Below, piece by piece: positions 25,053-38,735 of a stretch of DNA of 64,000 nucleotides. Each line of letters begins with the position of its first letter. The stretch's first letter is position 1. Source of the stretch: Buxus sempervirens (Eukaryota; Streptophyta; Magnoliopsida; Buxales; Buxaceae). Made by a program: the position numbers and the translations under genes. The stretch covers positions 30,002,276 through 30,066,275 of the forward strand of contig OX387193.1 of NCBI GenBank assembly GCA_947561395.2, read 5' to 3'. Below the pieces are notes generated by a model. That model had not been told where the DNA came from, ran no database searches, and saw only the letters and a list, made by a program, of their open reading frames with translations.

Positions 25053-27989
25053 TGTGCGCGCGTCATGAACCGCGGGGGTCGCACATATGACTTGAGGTGC
25101 ATGCAAGTGTGGTGCCTCTCTTGGGAAGGAAGGTATTGGGATTTGGAGTCGCCACTGCCTGATGGGGTGCAAGCAAACACCTAGGTGCCTAGGTTTGTCT
25201 ATTTTAGGCGGTATGCGGCTTGAGATTCTAGCTAAGTTCTTAGTTATGGTCAAGGGAAGTCCATAAACACCCGGTCCGCCCCGTCAAGTGACGGGTCCCA
25301 CGGGTTTCCTGGTTTAGAGTCAATGTCACTGGTTCACTCACCCGATCCTAATCCGATATGCACTCTTTTTTTTAAGTCTGTGTAGGGACCACCTATGTGG
25401 TGTGGGTCCCCTTTATCTGATTTTATCCTTTTTTTTATTTGGGTGATCTTTGTCTGATTGGACGGGCCTTGTTGGAAGGCCCATGGATTCCTTTGTGGGC
25501 TAAGCCTAGCCCACATGTCCCTTTGATGGGCTTTGATCTAACGCTAAAAAAAAGCCCTTTAAGGTTTGGATAATTCAGTTGATTTTATTTAGAGTTTAAG
25601 TGAAAAGTAAGTTTAAGATTTATTCTTGGTGGGCCTGGATGGTTTGTGGGCCACACCTGGGAAGCCTTAAGTCTTATTTATTACAATTAAGTTCATTTTC
25701 AAGTGGGCTTGGGGCCCATAACCTAGGCTTGGGCTCGAAGGCCCGAGGTTTGACGAGTTAGGGTTTCGAATCCCTTCCCTTTCTTTGGGTAAGTGGGCTT
25801 TCCTCGAAGAAGGAAGCTGGGCCCGATAGGCTCAAGCCCGTGGTCATGGCCAAACCAGACCTAGTCTAGCCAACATGCTTCAAATTGGGCCTTGGCTAGG
25901 CCTCAAATGGTATGGCCCATTTAATTAGGTTATTTGTATGATTTTAGAACAAAGCTTGCAAATTGGACTGGGTGGGCCTCGTTGGAAGGCCCACTGATGC
26001 TCAAGTTGGATCCACTGGGTCCAGGGCCCATGTTGGGTCTCGGGTTGACCCGGAAACCCTACTGGTTTGACAGGCTTATTTGAAAAGTGGTTGAAAAATG
26101 CTGAAGGGGTAAAAAACTGGTTTTTTGGTATTTTTCAAGGTATAACTGAAATCAGATTTCGATTACACTGTAATGCCCCAGATCCAGGTTTATTTAAAAA
26201 CGTATACCCAAATCTGGTTCGTTAGGATAATGGCCCAAAACAACTAATTCCAGACTTAAACAATTTCAATAATTATAATCAGAGTGCGGAATTTAAAGAC
26301 ATTTTCTCTAAGAAGCACAAAATAATAAAAATAAGTCATCCAATATTAAACCTTCAATCAAAGTCTGGTTTTTGGTCAACTAAAATAAAATAATCATCAT
26401 CCACCATAGAAATCTAACTAAAATAATTCAATAATCCCTCCAAATACCAAGTCAAATTTATTAATAAAGATCCCTAATCCTACACAGGAATAAAGTAATC
26501 TTCTTCCTGGTAGTCAGAGTAATCCCCTGAAGTGTCTATCCCAGCAACGTCCTCACCGGAAATATCTGAAAGAAAAACCAATAAAACAATAATGTGAGCA
26601 ACAACATCTCAGTAAGTATTCATGCAAATAGTTTGTAACATTAAAACATGCAATGATAATTCAGACTAAACTCAATAATACAGAACAATAATAATTAAAT
26701 GAAAATAGCAATAGTCACAAAACATTCAACCTCTTGGGACTTATGAAAAAGAAAATCAGAGAAAGAAAGTAGCCATGTGCCAATATGCTACCTAACCAAA
26801 TTACAAGTGGACCAAACGCAACTATTCAGAATGGCTATTCGACACCCAACGGAAGAACCCAACAGACGACCAGAATGAATTAGCATGTATGGCCCAACCT
26901 ATCCAGGAGTGGGTAACGTAGCAATCGACCTATCCAGGAGCGGTACCATCCTCGAGATGATGGAATGCCTATGACACAGAATTCAAACCACTCTAGAAAA
27001 CTTTTCACTTGCTAGCTATTTTATGGATCCATGTAATTGCTAAGCCCACTCAACGGTGGAAAAACTAAACCAGGGATTGGACATATTTTGTAATGGCCCA
27101 ATTCCGAGTCCATTTCCCAAAACCTGCAGTGTTGTAGTAAGTAACCAAAGCAACTAAAGCCCGAATAAGTTAAAACTTTTTTTTCTTTATTTTATTATCA
27201 GAGTAAATGTAGAAACATGAAGTTAATTTCATTATTGATTAATGAAATTTCATATACAAAGGATTCCAATTCCATGAACAAATCTACAGCTATATAGACT
27301 ATCTTGTTACAACTAGCCCAAAGTTTGACGTCCTTGCCAAGAGTACCTGAAAAATGGGAGAAACCGGAGTGAGAATAAATCTCAACAAGTAGAAATGTGC
27401 ATGATGTAAAACAGTCCATAATTTGTACAATAATAGTCATGAGGTGAAACGATAAAACAAAACCTCGATAATATTCACAAATCAATTATCAAACCAAACA
27501 TGAGTAATCAGACAGAACTCAAGAACTGAAACCACTTAATAAGATATTCCTGCCCCCATATTTCGCCACATCACGTCTTACATGATAAATGGAGCCCGCA
27601 TCTTGCAGTCACTTCCATTTCCTCCGTCAACCATCAACGCGGATCACCCACGAATGGGTTGGCGAGTACAATCCCCAGTCCAAAAACAACAAACCACACC
27701 TGCGGAATAAGCATACCAAGGGAATACTAGTCCGATCAAAGATATATCGACCCTCGACAACACGGCTAATACCAGTGCATGTGCAAGTCACAAGTGAACT
27801 TCAAGCACGACCAAATCGTAGCTTAAATGTGCGAGTCACAAATAACCTATCAACATGACCAATATAAAGCTCGTGAAGATCGATATTTCATTGAAGTACA
27901 CGGTGGTAACCCAAATAATGAATAATCCTATAAACCATTGCTGATCGACAAACTCAGCTAAGACCAGGCCGCACCTGCGACGGTCTGGG

Positions 27990-30639
27990 TGTAGACACCT
28001 GATTTTTGCACCCTCCAAAATAAAAAATAAAACCCTAATTGAAAAAGTCAAACCTGAAGGGGTAAAAAATTTGACTTTTTGATCAGGTGCAAATTGACCA
28101 CCAAACTTCATATCATTGGAAAGAGGATTCCGATACGGTTTTAACGCCACTGAGTTTGCTTAAATCGGAGTTCGGATGAAGAAGTTATGAGCTGGTCAAA
28201 TATGGAAATAGTAGAAATCGGCTTTCTGAAAAACTCCAAATTAGCTGCTCAATTGGACATCAGCAGAAAGAACTCATCTACACGACTCCAACGCAACTGA
28301 GTTTGCTGGAATCGAAGTCCCGGATACGGAGATATGAGCAAAACTGGCTCCAGGATGCGACTTTGCACTTCTGCTAAAAAACCCGAATTTGCTGCCAAAC
28401 TCTAGCTCAATAGATAGAAGATTTCAATCTGATTCCAACGCCACTAAGTTTGTTGAAATTGGATATCAAATGAGAAAGTTATGAGCAGTCAAAAATCTCA
28501 GAAAATCTGCACATGTGACAAGATTGAAGAAAGGACAAAAAAATAAAATAATAATATTTTGTAAATATCTAATAATTAAATTAAATCAAAAATAAAATGG
28601 AAAATGCACATGCGGTTTTGAAAAAATATCTGAAGAATAAAATAATAATAAAACTTAAAGAATCTAAAAATTAAAATAAATAAAAAATAAACAAAAAATA
28701 TCAACCACATTCGAATGATAAGCATGACGTGGAAAGATAAGAATAAAAAATATTTAAGTTTTAGTTATGCTAAACATAAAATTAAAATTCAGTTGAAAAA
28801 AGTGATTAATATTCTTTTTTAGGTCATTTTTTCAACTATAAAAGGGGGGCCACCGCCCCCCCATTCCAAGCAAGAAAAAACCCCCCTCTTCTCCCCCTTT
28901 TGCACCTCTCCCAATCCCTCCATCTCTCTTGGCTAGCCTCCTCCCTTCTCTCCCTCAATACCCTTGCACGACCCCTCCTTCCACCCTTGCTCACTTCATT
29001 CCAAGCCCACTAAACTTCACCAAAACCTCATCCTTCTTCACCCTTTCTTCCATCTTCACCAAACTTTGAAAGAAGGTTAAGGAGAGTTCTTGGTGGAGTG
29101 ACAAAGTGTTGTCCATCATCATCCAAGGATCATCATTTGTTTAAAGAAAAGAAGGTAATATAAGGGTAAGCTCATTTGTTGTATTTTATCTTATATAAGT
29201 CAAAATAACATCTTTTTAATGATATAGAGTTTCCTTTCTTTGAGATTTATCTCTTCTTGTATTTTCTAACTACCTTGTTGTTCTTTGGCATGCCATGGGA
29301 GTCCCCATGGTAAGGGGGACTCCCTAGGCGAAGGATGGAAGGACGAGTCCCTTTCATTATGTAAAGTGTCTAGTTCAAATGTGATCTTCACACGTTTCCT
29401 CATGAAACCATTTTAAGAGGGGTTTGTCCTCTTTAAAACTCATTTGTACCCCTAATATTCTCTAACCCCATTTCCTTTCAAGTTGAATAAGTTACTTATT
29501 GTTCTTGTTCGTTTTTCTTGCATATTTCTTTTTCATATCTATCACTATATGTAGAAACATGCCATTTTAGTCTAATCATGCATTTACATGCATTGTTTAG
29601 CATGACATAGCTTCTTCTCTTTTATGAGAACAACACTATATACACACACATAAATGATATTTTCAAGATGGGAATGAGTCTTCCTTTGATTATTCATCTT
29701 TTGTCTTAAGGAAATAGTAATAGGTATCATCTCACCTAGCATGTCTTTATTAGTGGTTTGTCCACATGATCATTTCATTCATATACTATTTTCACATACT
29801 TCTTCAAGCCATTCTTATACATGCATCATTATTAGCATCTCCATGTGTTGATCTATAGATAATATGAATGGGTGCTTGGTAAGGTGGTCGAATGGTGTGG
29901 TATGAAAAGCCCTAAAGTCCTTGTTCCAAGACCCAAGAGGGTGATTAAAAGCAAGAATCCCCTTTATTTTTGAAAAGCCCCATGAAAAGAAGCTTGTTTC
30001 AACCTAAAAATGGCATCTACACCATTGTGAGTTCACTCTGGAACTCACAGTAAGTCACGGATGACCCAAGGAAACCAGTGAATGCATCCCCACCGGAATT
30101 TTGACCCATAAATCCCATATTTCAACCCGGATTAACTTGGTTCAACCTGTTTTGATTAATTTAAACTGATTGGGCTTTTGGGTCAACCCAAGCCCTGATT
30201 TGGGGACCTGGGTCCTCTTAGATCCAAAGAAAACATTGTGGGCCTTCCAACGGGGCCCACCCAATCCGACCCACTTCATTTAAGGATAGAGAAAATAAAA
30301 TCAATTAAAATAAATGGGACTTACACCTTTGATGGTCCCCACTAGACCAAATGAGATACATGCTGGATTAGGAATAAGGGTGAAACTAAGTCAACTTGAA
30401 CCAAGGAGACCCATGGGACCCGTCAAATCGACGGGGCGGGCCAGGGTGTCTTTAGACTTCTCTGGACGTAACCGAGAACTTACCTAGATCTCTAATAAGC
30501 CGCAGACCAGAATAATTAGGCCCGAATAGGTGTTCCTTTGTGTCTGCCTGCACCTCTCAGGCAGTGGTGACTCCAAATAGTCCCCAGGTGCGCATCATTT
30601 TGTATGCACCTCGCGTGCGCCCGAAATAGGGTGCGCACA
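27990..30639 (+). mobile_element. Solo LTR, Tat-like, level 4
   Basis: It starts TGTAGACACCTGATTTTTGC, ends GGTGCGCACA, and has a perfect TSD CTGGG (27985-27989, 30640-30644). TATAAAAGGGGGG box near 28838, followed by a pyrimidine-rich start region. GCAGTGGTGACTCC lies about 65 bp before the end. ~150-bp repeats occupy the first 500 bp. It is 2650 bp and uninterrupted. Confidence 0.92.
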
Positions 30640-31700
30640 CTGGGATTGCTGCCAACGTCGCACCGCACCTTGCAAGTATGACGGAACACATACTGGGGAG
30701 TGCCGAACAGAAATAACTTACTAGACGATTCCATTTCACTTTCTAGCTAAGCTATGGATCCATACTAAGCATTGCCCACTAGACACAACTCTCAATCAAA
30801 ACATTGCGATATTCAGTGATAAATCTCATACCAGTAATCATAAACATGTCCCAATGATGTGTCCAACAGTAATTTCCAAAACCACGGTGTCAAACCAAAA
30901 GGATATTCAAAATAACCGTTAAATAGCTCTTAAACAGAGTTCCAAGTCATTTAATAAGAAAAGTACGAGAGCATATACAATTTCTTAATGATAAGGTTCA
31001 GTTTGAGTTGTGTTAGTGTGGGAATTTGTAAATTATGTTTCTAAATCAGTATTCATGTTAATAATTATTTCCTATGAATTTTACCCCAAATCCTACACTA
31101 TGGTCCATCCTAAAATCCTTACTTTAGAATTCTCATTTACCAACTAATACCCTAAATCTCTAAAAACCTTTGGGTTATGCTATTGGCTCTTTCCAGAAAT
31201 TAATTTAGATCTATTATGGTTTGTTAGACAAGGTTTCATCCCTAGATTCCCAATGAAAGTTATCTAAGTGCATATGTTCCACCAAAACTAGACTACTTTG
31301 ATTTTAAATACATTCATTGTCCCAAATAATTATTCTTTTATCCAAATTTTATTCCGTCACTTCCTACATCTCACATTACCCTAATTATAGGTGTTATAAT
31401 CTTAAAATTCCAAGAAAAATCATTAAAAATAAATCTGGGCACGAATCCCAAGTTTTGAAAATTCTGACAATTGGTTGCTCGAAGGGGCGCTCAGGCGACT
31501 GTTCGGGCGGTTAGGTTTTCAAGTTCTGTTAAAGTTTCACAGGCTTAACGCCCGTTGTTGCACTCGAGTGGTGACTCGAGTGCTCTGACTATTAACACTA
31601 TTTTTCTTATTTTGGTGAATTTTCGAACTTCCTAAATATACTATTAATCTGATTTGAATCTAAACATATGAATTTCATCCTAATCTAGTTTGGAGACAGC

Positions 31701-33600
31701 TGTAAAATCCCAGTTTTAGTAAGAATTTAAAGATTAACTAGTAGGTTTAATTAAATTTTTGAGAGTAGGGATTTCGGGCCATCGAGTAACCAAGGGTAAT
31801 TATGAGATTTTGAAAGTTAAGTCAAGGCGAGCAATTAATAAATTAGGTTAAGGGTGGAGTGTTGCGAAGATTATAAATAGATTGCTAGATTAAAATTTCG
31901 GTGGGGAGAAAGAAACAAAGGCTGAGCTCAGATGAGAATTAAACTTGGAAGCTACCTTGGACCTGGGTCATCAGCCATTAGATTTTCCTTGCTCTTCGGA
32001 GGAGATTATCAGAAAGGTTAGATGAAGATCCTCGATACAGGTGAGTAGCATCGTTTTAATCTGTGTTTTGGGTTTTGACTTCTGGGATTAGCCGTAATGC
32101 ATGGTTGTGGAAGTATTTTAAATGTCGGACTAGGTTTTGAAGAGATTTTAGAGTCGTAGTCTGCAAAGTATTAGGATTAATTTTGAATCATGTTTAAATG
32201 TCCTTTGGGAATGGTAGGAGTATGGGAAAATTGTTATTGAGGCTTGAAATTAGGTCAGTCATAGAGTTTTTGCACTAACAGTGAGTCGTGAAACGCATGG
32301 GGTATCCGCTGAGCTGCCACCAACCAAATTTACCTCAGCGGTAGCTTTGCGCATATGGGATTTTGGGTCCGCTAGGCTGGTGCCGACCTAGCGCCAAGGG
32401 GCAGAGGTCAGCACACCCTCCATCTTTTCCAGGGATGGTGCGACTAACCTATTTGAACCTATTTTAGCACTTTGAGGTTTACACTTCTCCTCCAGAAGAC
32501 CGTTTAGGTGGTTAGTAATATTATTATCTGTTTCAAACTTTTGAATATCATTGAGTAAATTTTGGGTAGGGTTTATGAGTCTCCGAAAGTGGTTTTCGAA
32601 TGACTGTGGGAAGTCAAATTTCTACTTTGATATCATGAGTAGTAAATTTTATTTCATCTAGGTTTTATAATTGTTTCCAGTCTATGGTTTTGTTTGATCT
32701 AAGTTTATATGGTTTTCAAAGTTCTGAACAGATTTTGTAATAAAATTGTTTTAGGTGAGTAAAAGAGTTGTATTACTGGTGGGGTTTTAAATATCTATTG
32801 GTGTTCCATGAGTTTTATTCTGGTCCGAAGTGACCTGTGTTGAGTTGTATGGTGTTATACATGATGATGGAAATGATTGGTTAAATGTGATGTCAGTGTT
32901 GAGTTTATGAAATTGTTTTCTGTTTTGGTTTAGCTTCACTTGGATCCATGTCTAAGCTTAGTAATATAATGGTATTGTTGGTTGGGGTAATTGCATGGCC
33001 TTGTGTGTTGCCACGACTAGTGTAGAGCAGCCAGAAACCCTGAGTAGGCCGGCATTGGATGACGAAACCCTGAGTAGGCCGTCATTTCAGAGTATTCGAA
33101 ACCCTGAGTAGGTCGGAACTGTGTACATGGAGGTGTGGAGATTTACTTGGCATGTTAATTAACCAATTAAACAATAGGCATGACATTGACCATTCGTTGT
33201 TTAATCGGCATTGTAGTTGTTGTTTGTGGAAAGTTTGACTGGGATTTTGGATTTATAATTCGGAATTATCTTTATCGACTTACTGAGTTTGTTAATTATC
33301 GTGGCATGTTTTACAACTAATGATAACTGTTTCTGCATGCATATGCTACTCGCTGATATATTCGTATCTCATTCCATTGTTTTCGTTTTGCTTTCAGATA
33401 CTCTTGGAGAGCTCAATACTTGCGGGTAGTTACTTGGTCATGTGAGTTATTTCAGTTGGGATTATTTTAGCGCACTCTGTTATATAGTTATTGTTATATT
33501 CATGTTTTTCCTTCACTCTAATATTGCGGTCCTGTGTTACATGTTAACTTCTGGAGACGTGTTACGGTCTAACTACGTAACTCGGATACGGGGCGTTACA
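31701..33600 (+). mobile_element. Solo LTR, Tekay-like, level 4
   Basis: It starts TGTAAAATCCCAG, ends GGGGCGTTACA, and has a perfect TSD ACAGC (31696-31700, 33601-33605). TATAAATAG box near 31872. The acceptor module ends CTTTCAG at 33397. It is 1900 bp with no coding content. Confidence 0.92.
33036..33118. repeat. Three-copy minisatellite CGAAACCCTGAGTAGGCCG
   Basis: Three copies of GAAACCCTGAGTAGG(C/T)CGG at about 33036, 33065 and 33100, inside LTR 31701-33600. Confidence 0.85.
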
Positions 33601-36600
33601 ACAGCCCTAAACTAATTCCATCATCTTTCTACTTATCTTGAGTTTCTTTCTAAGTTTTTAATCACCAGGATCAACCATTTTCATGATTCTAGAAGAAAGT
33701 TAAAACACCAATCAAATCTTTATACATCAGCAAACTTTTCCAAGGAAATCCAACTTAAAAACCAATACGATCAAACATCAAAATCACAAGAAAAACATGC
33801 AGTTCCTCTAGTTTCAAGGGTTTGCTACTTGCCTTTTTGATGAACCCAGATTTGTCGCAACTCCTTCTGTGCTCATTTTCTGAGCTCGACCACACCTTTT
33901 AGACTTCTTCAATTCAAATCTCCACCATTCAGATTGAAGTCCTTCATGAGTAGATCAAAACCATAAAATTTCAACCCATTCTAACGGTTGGATCTTCCTA
34001 GCTCGTCGTTCAAAGTTGGCTGGTCGGCCATCTCTGCAACTCCTTTTCTTTCTAATCCTCTTTTCTTTCCTTCTATTTGTGCTCCATAACTTATGCACGA
34101 AATTTCTCTCATTCTAACTTGTTTTCAAAACCCTCAAACTCTCTTTAAACCTCTCTTTTATAGCCTCACTAATTAATTAAACCCTAATTAGGCTTAGCTT
34201 ACTTAAACTCCAAATTAATTCCTCTTTTACCCTTCCTTTTAATTCATTTCCTTAAACTCTCTTTTAAGGAGTCTCCTAATTAAATTTTTGTGCTTATTCT
34301 TATTCTTAATTTCTAAATTTAAATTAGACTTTTATTATCCACTCATAATACTAAAATTTTGGACCCTAGTCATCATAATTACCATTATGCCCTTTTTCCC
34401 TTTTTTTAAACCTTAATTTCATTATTTTACATCCAACTAAGCTAAAATTTGGTCTAGTTGAGTTTGTTGACTTAATAATTAATTATCTTATCTCCTTACA
34501 TGATTTTTAACTAATTTGAAATGACCAAATTGCCCTTTCTCTTTAAATTCCCGTTTTAACCTTTAAATTTCTTTTTTATTTTTCTCACTATTATATTTCT
34601 TAGTATTTTCTCCATAAGTTATCCTTTAATTATTTATTTTATTTTTAGAAAAATCCAGGGTTTTACGTATTTCTCAATAACACCCGCACATGCAGAAACA
34701 CAACCATCTCAATAATGATAAATCCGCATCAACGGAAATAAACAACCAGGCATCTGCCTTATCACAACTATGACCCAAAATCCACACAAGTGGCACCAAT
34801 TCATATGTCCAAACTCCAGGTTTCAATAGGCAACTATGTCCCGGATGTGTATCGATTCTTTCGATGCACAAAACACACTCAAATAACCCAAATACAGGTG
34901 TAGGAACTCTTAAAATCAAGTTTGTTTAAAAGAGAATTGTTTGGAACAATGGTTCTAACTTAAAAAGCCTATTTGGGAAAATCTACCCAAAATCTTTATA
35001 AAAATTAATTTTTAACATCCGCCAATGCAAACAATCTCTAAATGCTCTAAACTTAGTGATACATAGGTTTAATTTGAATAAAAACAATTTCGTGGTGAAA
35101 AACAAGGCTGGTTGGAGAAATCCAAAAATCTGACAGATGGTCGCTCGAATGGGCGACATAAAAACTGGGTTGATTTAGGGTTGGTCACTCGATAGATCGC
35201 TCGAGTGATGCTTCGGGTGTTCACCTTCTGGGTTTTGATCACTTTTGGGTTTTTCTGAAAATAAAAAGCACAGGCAGGGCGCCTTCAATATCACTCGAGT
35301 GGTATCGAGCGCCCACGAACTGCTTCTCGAGACCCATACGGTTGCTCGAGCGGCAGTTCGAGCGACTTGTCGCAAACAGAAATTTTTGACTTTTCCGAAA
35401 AGTTGCGTAAATCATTCTAAAATTGAAAACTTGAATTCTACAGCATCAAATCCATACAAAATCATTCAAGAATACTTTATAAACATGTTAGAACAATTTT
35501 GAGCAATTAAACCACAATATAATACACAAACGAATCACCAAACATGCGATTAAACATGAACATCGAATAAACATGAAAATCTGTTTGTGCAAGTTTTGAA
35601 GGGACTACTTACCTCATTTGGGATTTAAATCTTCTCTAAAAGCACTCCAATATCACTCCAAAGATGATCCAACAATCCCGAGAAACCTTGATCTCGTCTG
35701 GTTCAAAAATCATATCTTTGAGAACTCAAAAACATGTTCTAATCTCCCTAAACTGAAACTTTCTTCTAACTTATTTCTTACCTTAGATTCCAGACGAAAA
35801 TCCTCTCCTTCTCCTTCTGAAAAGTCTGCTCCAAAGGTTGTTTAGGGTTAGGTTTAATCACAAGGAAGAGGAGGAAGAAGAATAGAGTAGAAGAAGTGGA
35901 CGTGCAGCTATTCTCACTTGGACGTGCATAGGTGCATGAAGAATTAGGTTATTTTATTTGTTTTTCCCTTTTTACTAATATGCCCCCACTCCTTCATTAA
36001 ACCAAACCAACCTCAACCCAAGCCAAAATCTGGGTCAACCCCCACCCTCTGGGGTTCGACCACCTCTTTATTTATTCTTATGTTTTTATTTTTATCAATT
36101 ACTTACTTAAACAAATCACAGCAAATAACCAAATTACCATATTAGAATTTATGCTTATCCTAAAATTATGAACTCACCTTAGATAGGTTCCCCAATTTCC
36201 TCTGGTTCACCTTGGATTTCTTCAGATTGAACCAATGCTCATCTCCTGTTGTATTAATAACTGGATCAGTTTATTTATTAATTATAATTATTTTATTAAT
36301 AAAATTTGGGATTTACATACACTATAGTATAGCATGAGCGAAATTAAATTTCAGTCATGCTATATTTTATACATAACCGAAACAAGATTTCGGTTATGTA
36401 TAAAATGTGTTTGCCCGAACTGTGTTTTTGGGCAAACACAGAAAACACCTTTTCTCTGATTTTTTTGGAGGGAGTTGATTCCCTAGGGTTTTAGGGTTAC
36501 CCAAGGATTGTGTGGGCCCCATTGTGGGTCCATAGTGGTTCTAGGATGAGGGAATGACCCCTTTTGGCCACTTCTAGTGGTTTTTCGATCATGAAGAGGG

Positions 36601-37145
36601 GAGAGAAGGCTAGGGGCCTTCTTTCCTACCTTGAGCATGAGCTCATGGGCTGGAACAGGGACCTTAGATGTCCCTGTTCACATATGGGAGAAGACAATCC
36701 CTCTCCCCCGTGAGGAGAGAAGAGGGGTGGGTTGGATGACCCTTGTCTTAGTCTATTTGGCCACACTGTCTATCTATTCACGCACAAACCACTCCATCAC
36801 ATAGCAAACAGATTTAGACATACTTAAAAAAAATAGTAATATAAATGTGTGTGTGTGATCAAGTTGACATGCATGCAAGTGAGACTAAAGAAAGAAGACC
36901 TAAACATGCCTCTCAGGTGCGACATGCATGTGCTATGCTTGGTGTACTTGGAGGGGTGAGGGAGAGCATACATAGCATCCCAAAACAGTAGCCAAAAATG
37001 CCATGGCAGAGGGGGTATGGAGAGCATGCTATTCAAACATATAAACAACTCTAACCCTAGACAAGCATGCTTCATGGCATACAACCTATCTAAAACAAAG
37101 CATGAAGTTAGAGGGAAAAAAAACCATTAAAAGAAAGGATTGGGT

Positions 37146-37168
37146 GGGGGGGGGGGGGGGGGGGGGGG
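37146..37168. repeat. Homopolymer of 23 G
   Basis: Twenty-three consecutive G on the + strand (C-run on the sense strand of the enclosing LTR). Length may be imprecise because homopolymers are prone to assembly error. Confidence 0.8.
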
Positions 37169-37789
37169 TATTAAAGGGGTACATGGGATTGAGAGAAATG
37201 AGAAGGACATGCCCTTCTCATTATTGAATAAAGAAGATAAATGGCATTAATATAAAGAAGCACATGCTTCAAGAGGTAAGACCCTAACCTACATTACCAT
37301 AACCCCTCATCTCCCATTTCTTTGGATTCCGGCACCTTCCTTTTACCATAAGATCCCATTCTTGTGGGGAAATGAAAAAGAACAGTGAAGAAGAAGAGGA
37401 GAAGAGCATGCTCAAAGGAAAAGAAAGCGATATATAATGCATAAAATGATTCAACATGCTCCCACCATGCTCTCCTTCATATATGTTAAATAAAATCAAG
37501 TAAGAAAGCTTACCTTGGGGATTTAAAGTCCTCCTTGAGTGTTGTTGAGGTCTCTTGAGGCAAAACAGCACCTTGACACCTCCTTTGAGTCACCAAGTTC
37601 TTCAAGGCTTCTTTAAGGCTTTTTGTAAAGGGAAGAAGAGAAGGGGGGACCAAGAGGGCTTTAGAATAGGTTTTGGAGGTTTGGAGAGGGGTGAGGGAGA
37701 AGTGGTCGTGCAGGAGCAAGGGAGGGGGAGGGGCAAAAACCAGCCAGCCCTTGGCATGGGGGTTGCTGCCCCCTTTTATAGCCAAAAAG

Positions 37790-37900
37790 TGTGTAACTGA
37801 AATTGTATTTCAGTTACACCATGTTTTAGGTATAACCGAAATACAATTTCGGTTATACTATATTCATGTGTAACCGAAAATTAATTTCGGTTACATCTAT
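37790..37900. repeat. Hairpin repeats TAACCGAAAT / ATTTCGGTTA upstream of an LTR TATA box
   Basis: Three consecutive inverted repeats with short loops: GTAACTGAAAT/ATTTCAGTTAC, TATAACCGAAAT/ATTTCGGTTATA, GTAACCGAAA/TTTCGGTTAC. They sit just upstream (minus sense) of the level-1 LTR TATA box. Related hairpins lie at 36375-36401 and at the rejoined junction 26148/36323. Confidence 0.85.
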
Positions 37901-38229
37901 ATCAAATAAAAAATCATGAAAATGCAGGGATAATGTCAGAAAATCTCTCGGAAAATCTAAAACCTTATCTTATGAACCAAAATTTAATTTCGGTTATTTT
38001 AATAAAAAATATGTTTTCCTGATTTGCCCCTGATTTGACTGAATTGATGGGATTCTCTCCTAATGAGAGAATTCGAATTTTTTATTTAATTTAATTAACA
38101 AAATTAAGTTATTTGAAGAGAAATTATTATTATATTCAAGATATTTTAGAAATATTATTATTATATTCAAGATATTTTCATTTGTTGTTCTTTCCGTCAT
38201 TTCTTCGCCACGTGGCAGATTTCTTCGCA

Positions 38230-38735
38230 TTCGCCATGTGGGTAGCTTTCTGCAATTTTGCCCTGGGGTTTGAACTGCTCATAACTTTCTCTTTTGAGCT
38301 TCGATTCTGGCAAACTCAGTTGCGTTGGAACCGTGTCGGAAATCTCTATCTACTGGGATGGAGTATTGCAGTAAATTCAAGTTTTGAGCAGAAAGCTGAA
38401 ACCGTGCTTAGAATTTGAATATGCTCATAACTTCCTAATCCGAACCCTGATTCTAGCAAATTCAATTGCGTCGGAATCGTGTCAGAATTTTCTTTCTTGC
38501 GAGACAGAGATGGCAATTAATCCAATTTTGAGCAGAAAGTCAATTTTTGCTCCCCTGGGGGTTTGATCTGCCCATAAATCGTTCATCTGGACTCCGATTC
38601 CGGCAAACTCATTTGCGTCGGAACCGTGTCGGAATTGCCCATCTATTGAGATAGGGTATGACAGCTATCTTGAATTTGATCAGAAAGTCAATTTCTATCC
38701 CTTGGGGGTTTTGTACTGGCTGTTAGGGTTTACAC
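38230..38735. repeat. Three ~150-bp tandem units in the U3 of a Tat-like LTR
   Basis: Units share CTCATAACTT, GATTC-GGCAAACTCA, TTGCGT-GGAACCGTGTCGG, a YATCTAYTG phrase, and GAGCAGAAAG. Homologous units occur at 41745-42040 (two) and, in the opposite orientation, at 28080-28500. Confidence 0.85.

Larger units (their letters stand above)
27089..34667 (-). mobile_element. Solo LTR, Tekay-like, level 3
   Basis: It starts TGTAATGGCCC (27089) and ends GGGTTTTACG (34667), where the usual terminal A is mutated to G. A perfect TSD TATTT flanks it (27084-27088, 34668-34672). Its own sequence is 27089-27989 plus 30645-31700 plus 33606-34667 (about 3.02 kb). Reverse TATA box near 34155. Two further solo LTRs have landed in it. 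Confidence 0.88.
26169..36317 (-). mobile_element. Solo LTR, Tekay-like, level 2
   Basis: It starts TGTAATGCCCCAGATCC, ends TTTGGGATTTACA, and has a perfect TSD TACAC (26164-26168, 36318-36322). Its own sequence is 26169-27088 plus 34673-36317 (about 2.57 kb). It carries an acceptor module at 26576-26640 and a CTCGAG-type cluster at 35137-35362. Confidence 0.9.

Noticed and set aside
24465..25184. Several 70-130 codon frames rich in Tyr, Cys, Pro
   Set aside because: Translations of the ~100-bp tandem array; the same happens at 38790-39685, 55801-56163 and 62693-63502.
32000..32500. Possible host exon in a G/C-richer stretch
   Set aside because: Lies inside solo LTR 31701-33600, no open frame of note, matches the transcribed leader position of other LTRs.
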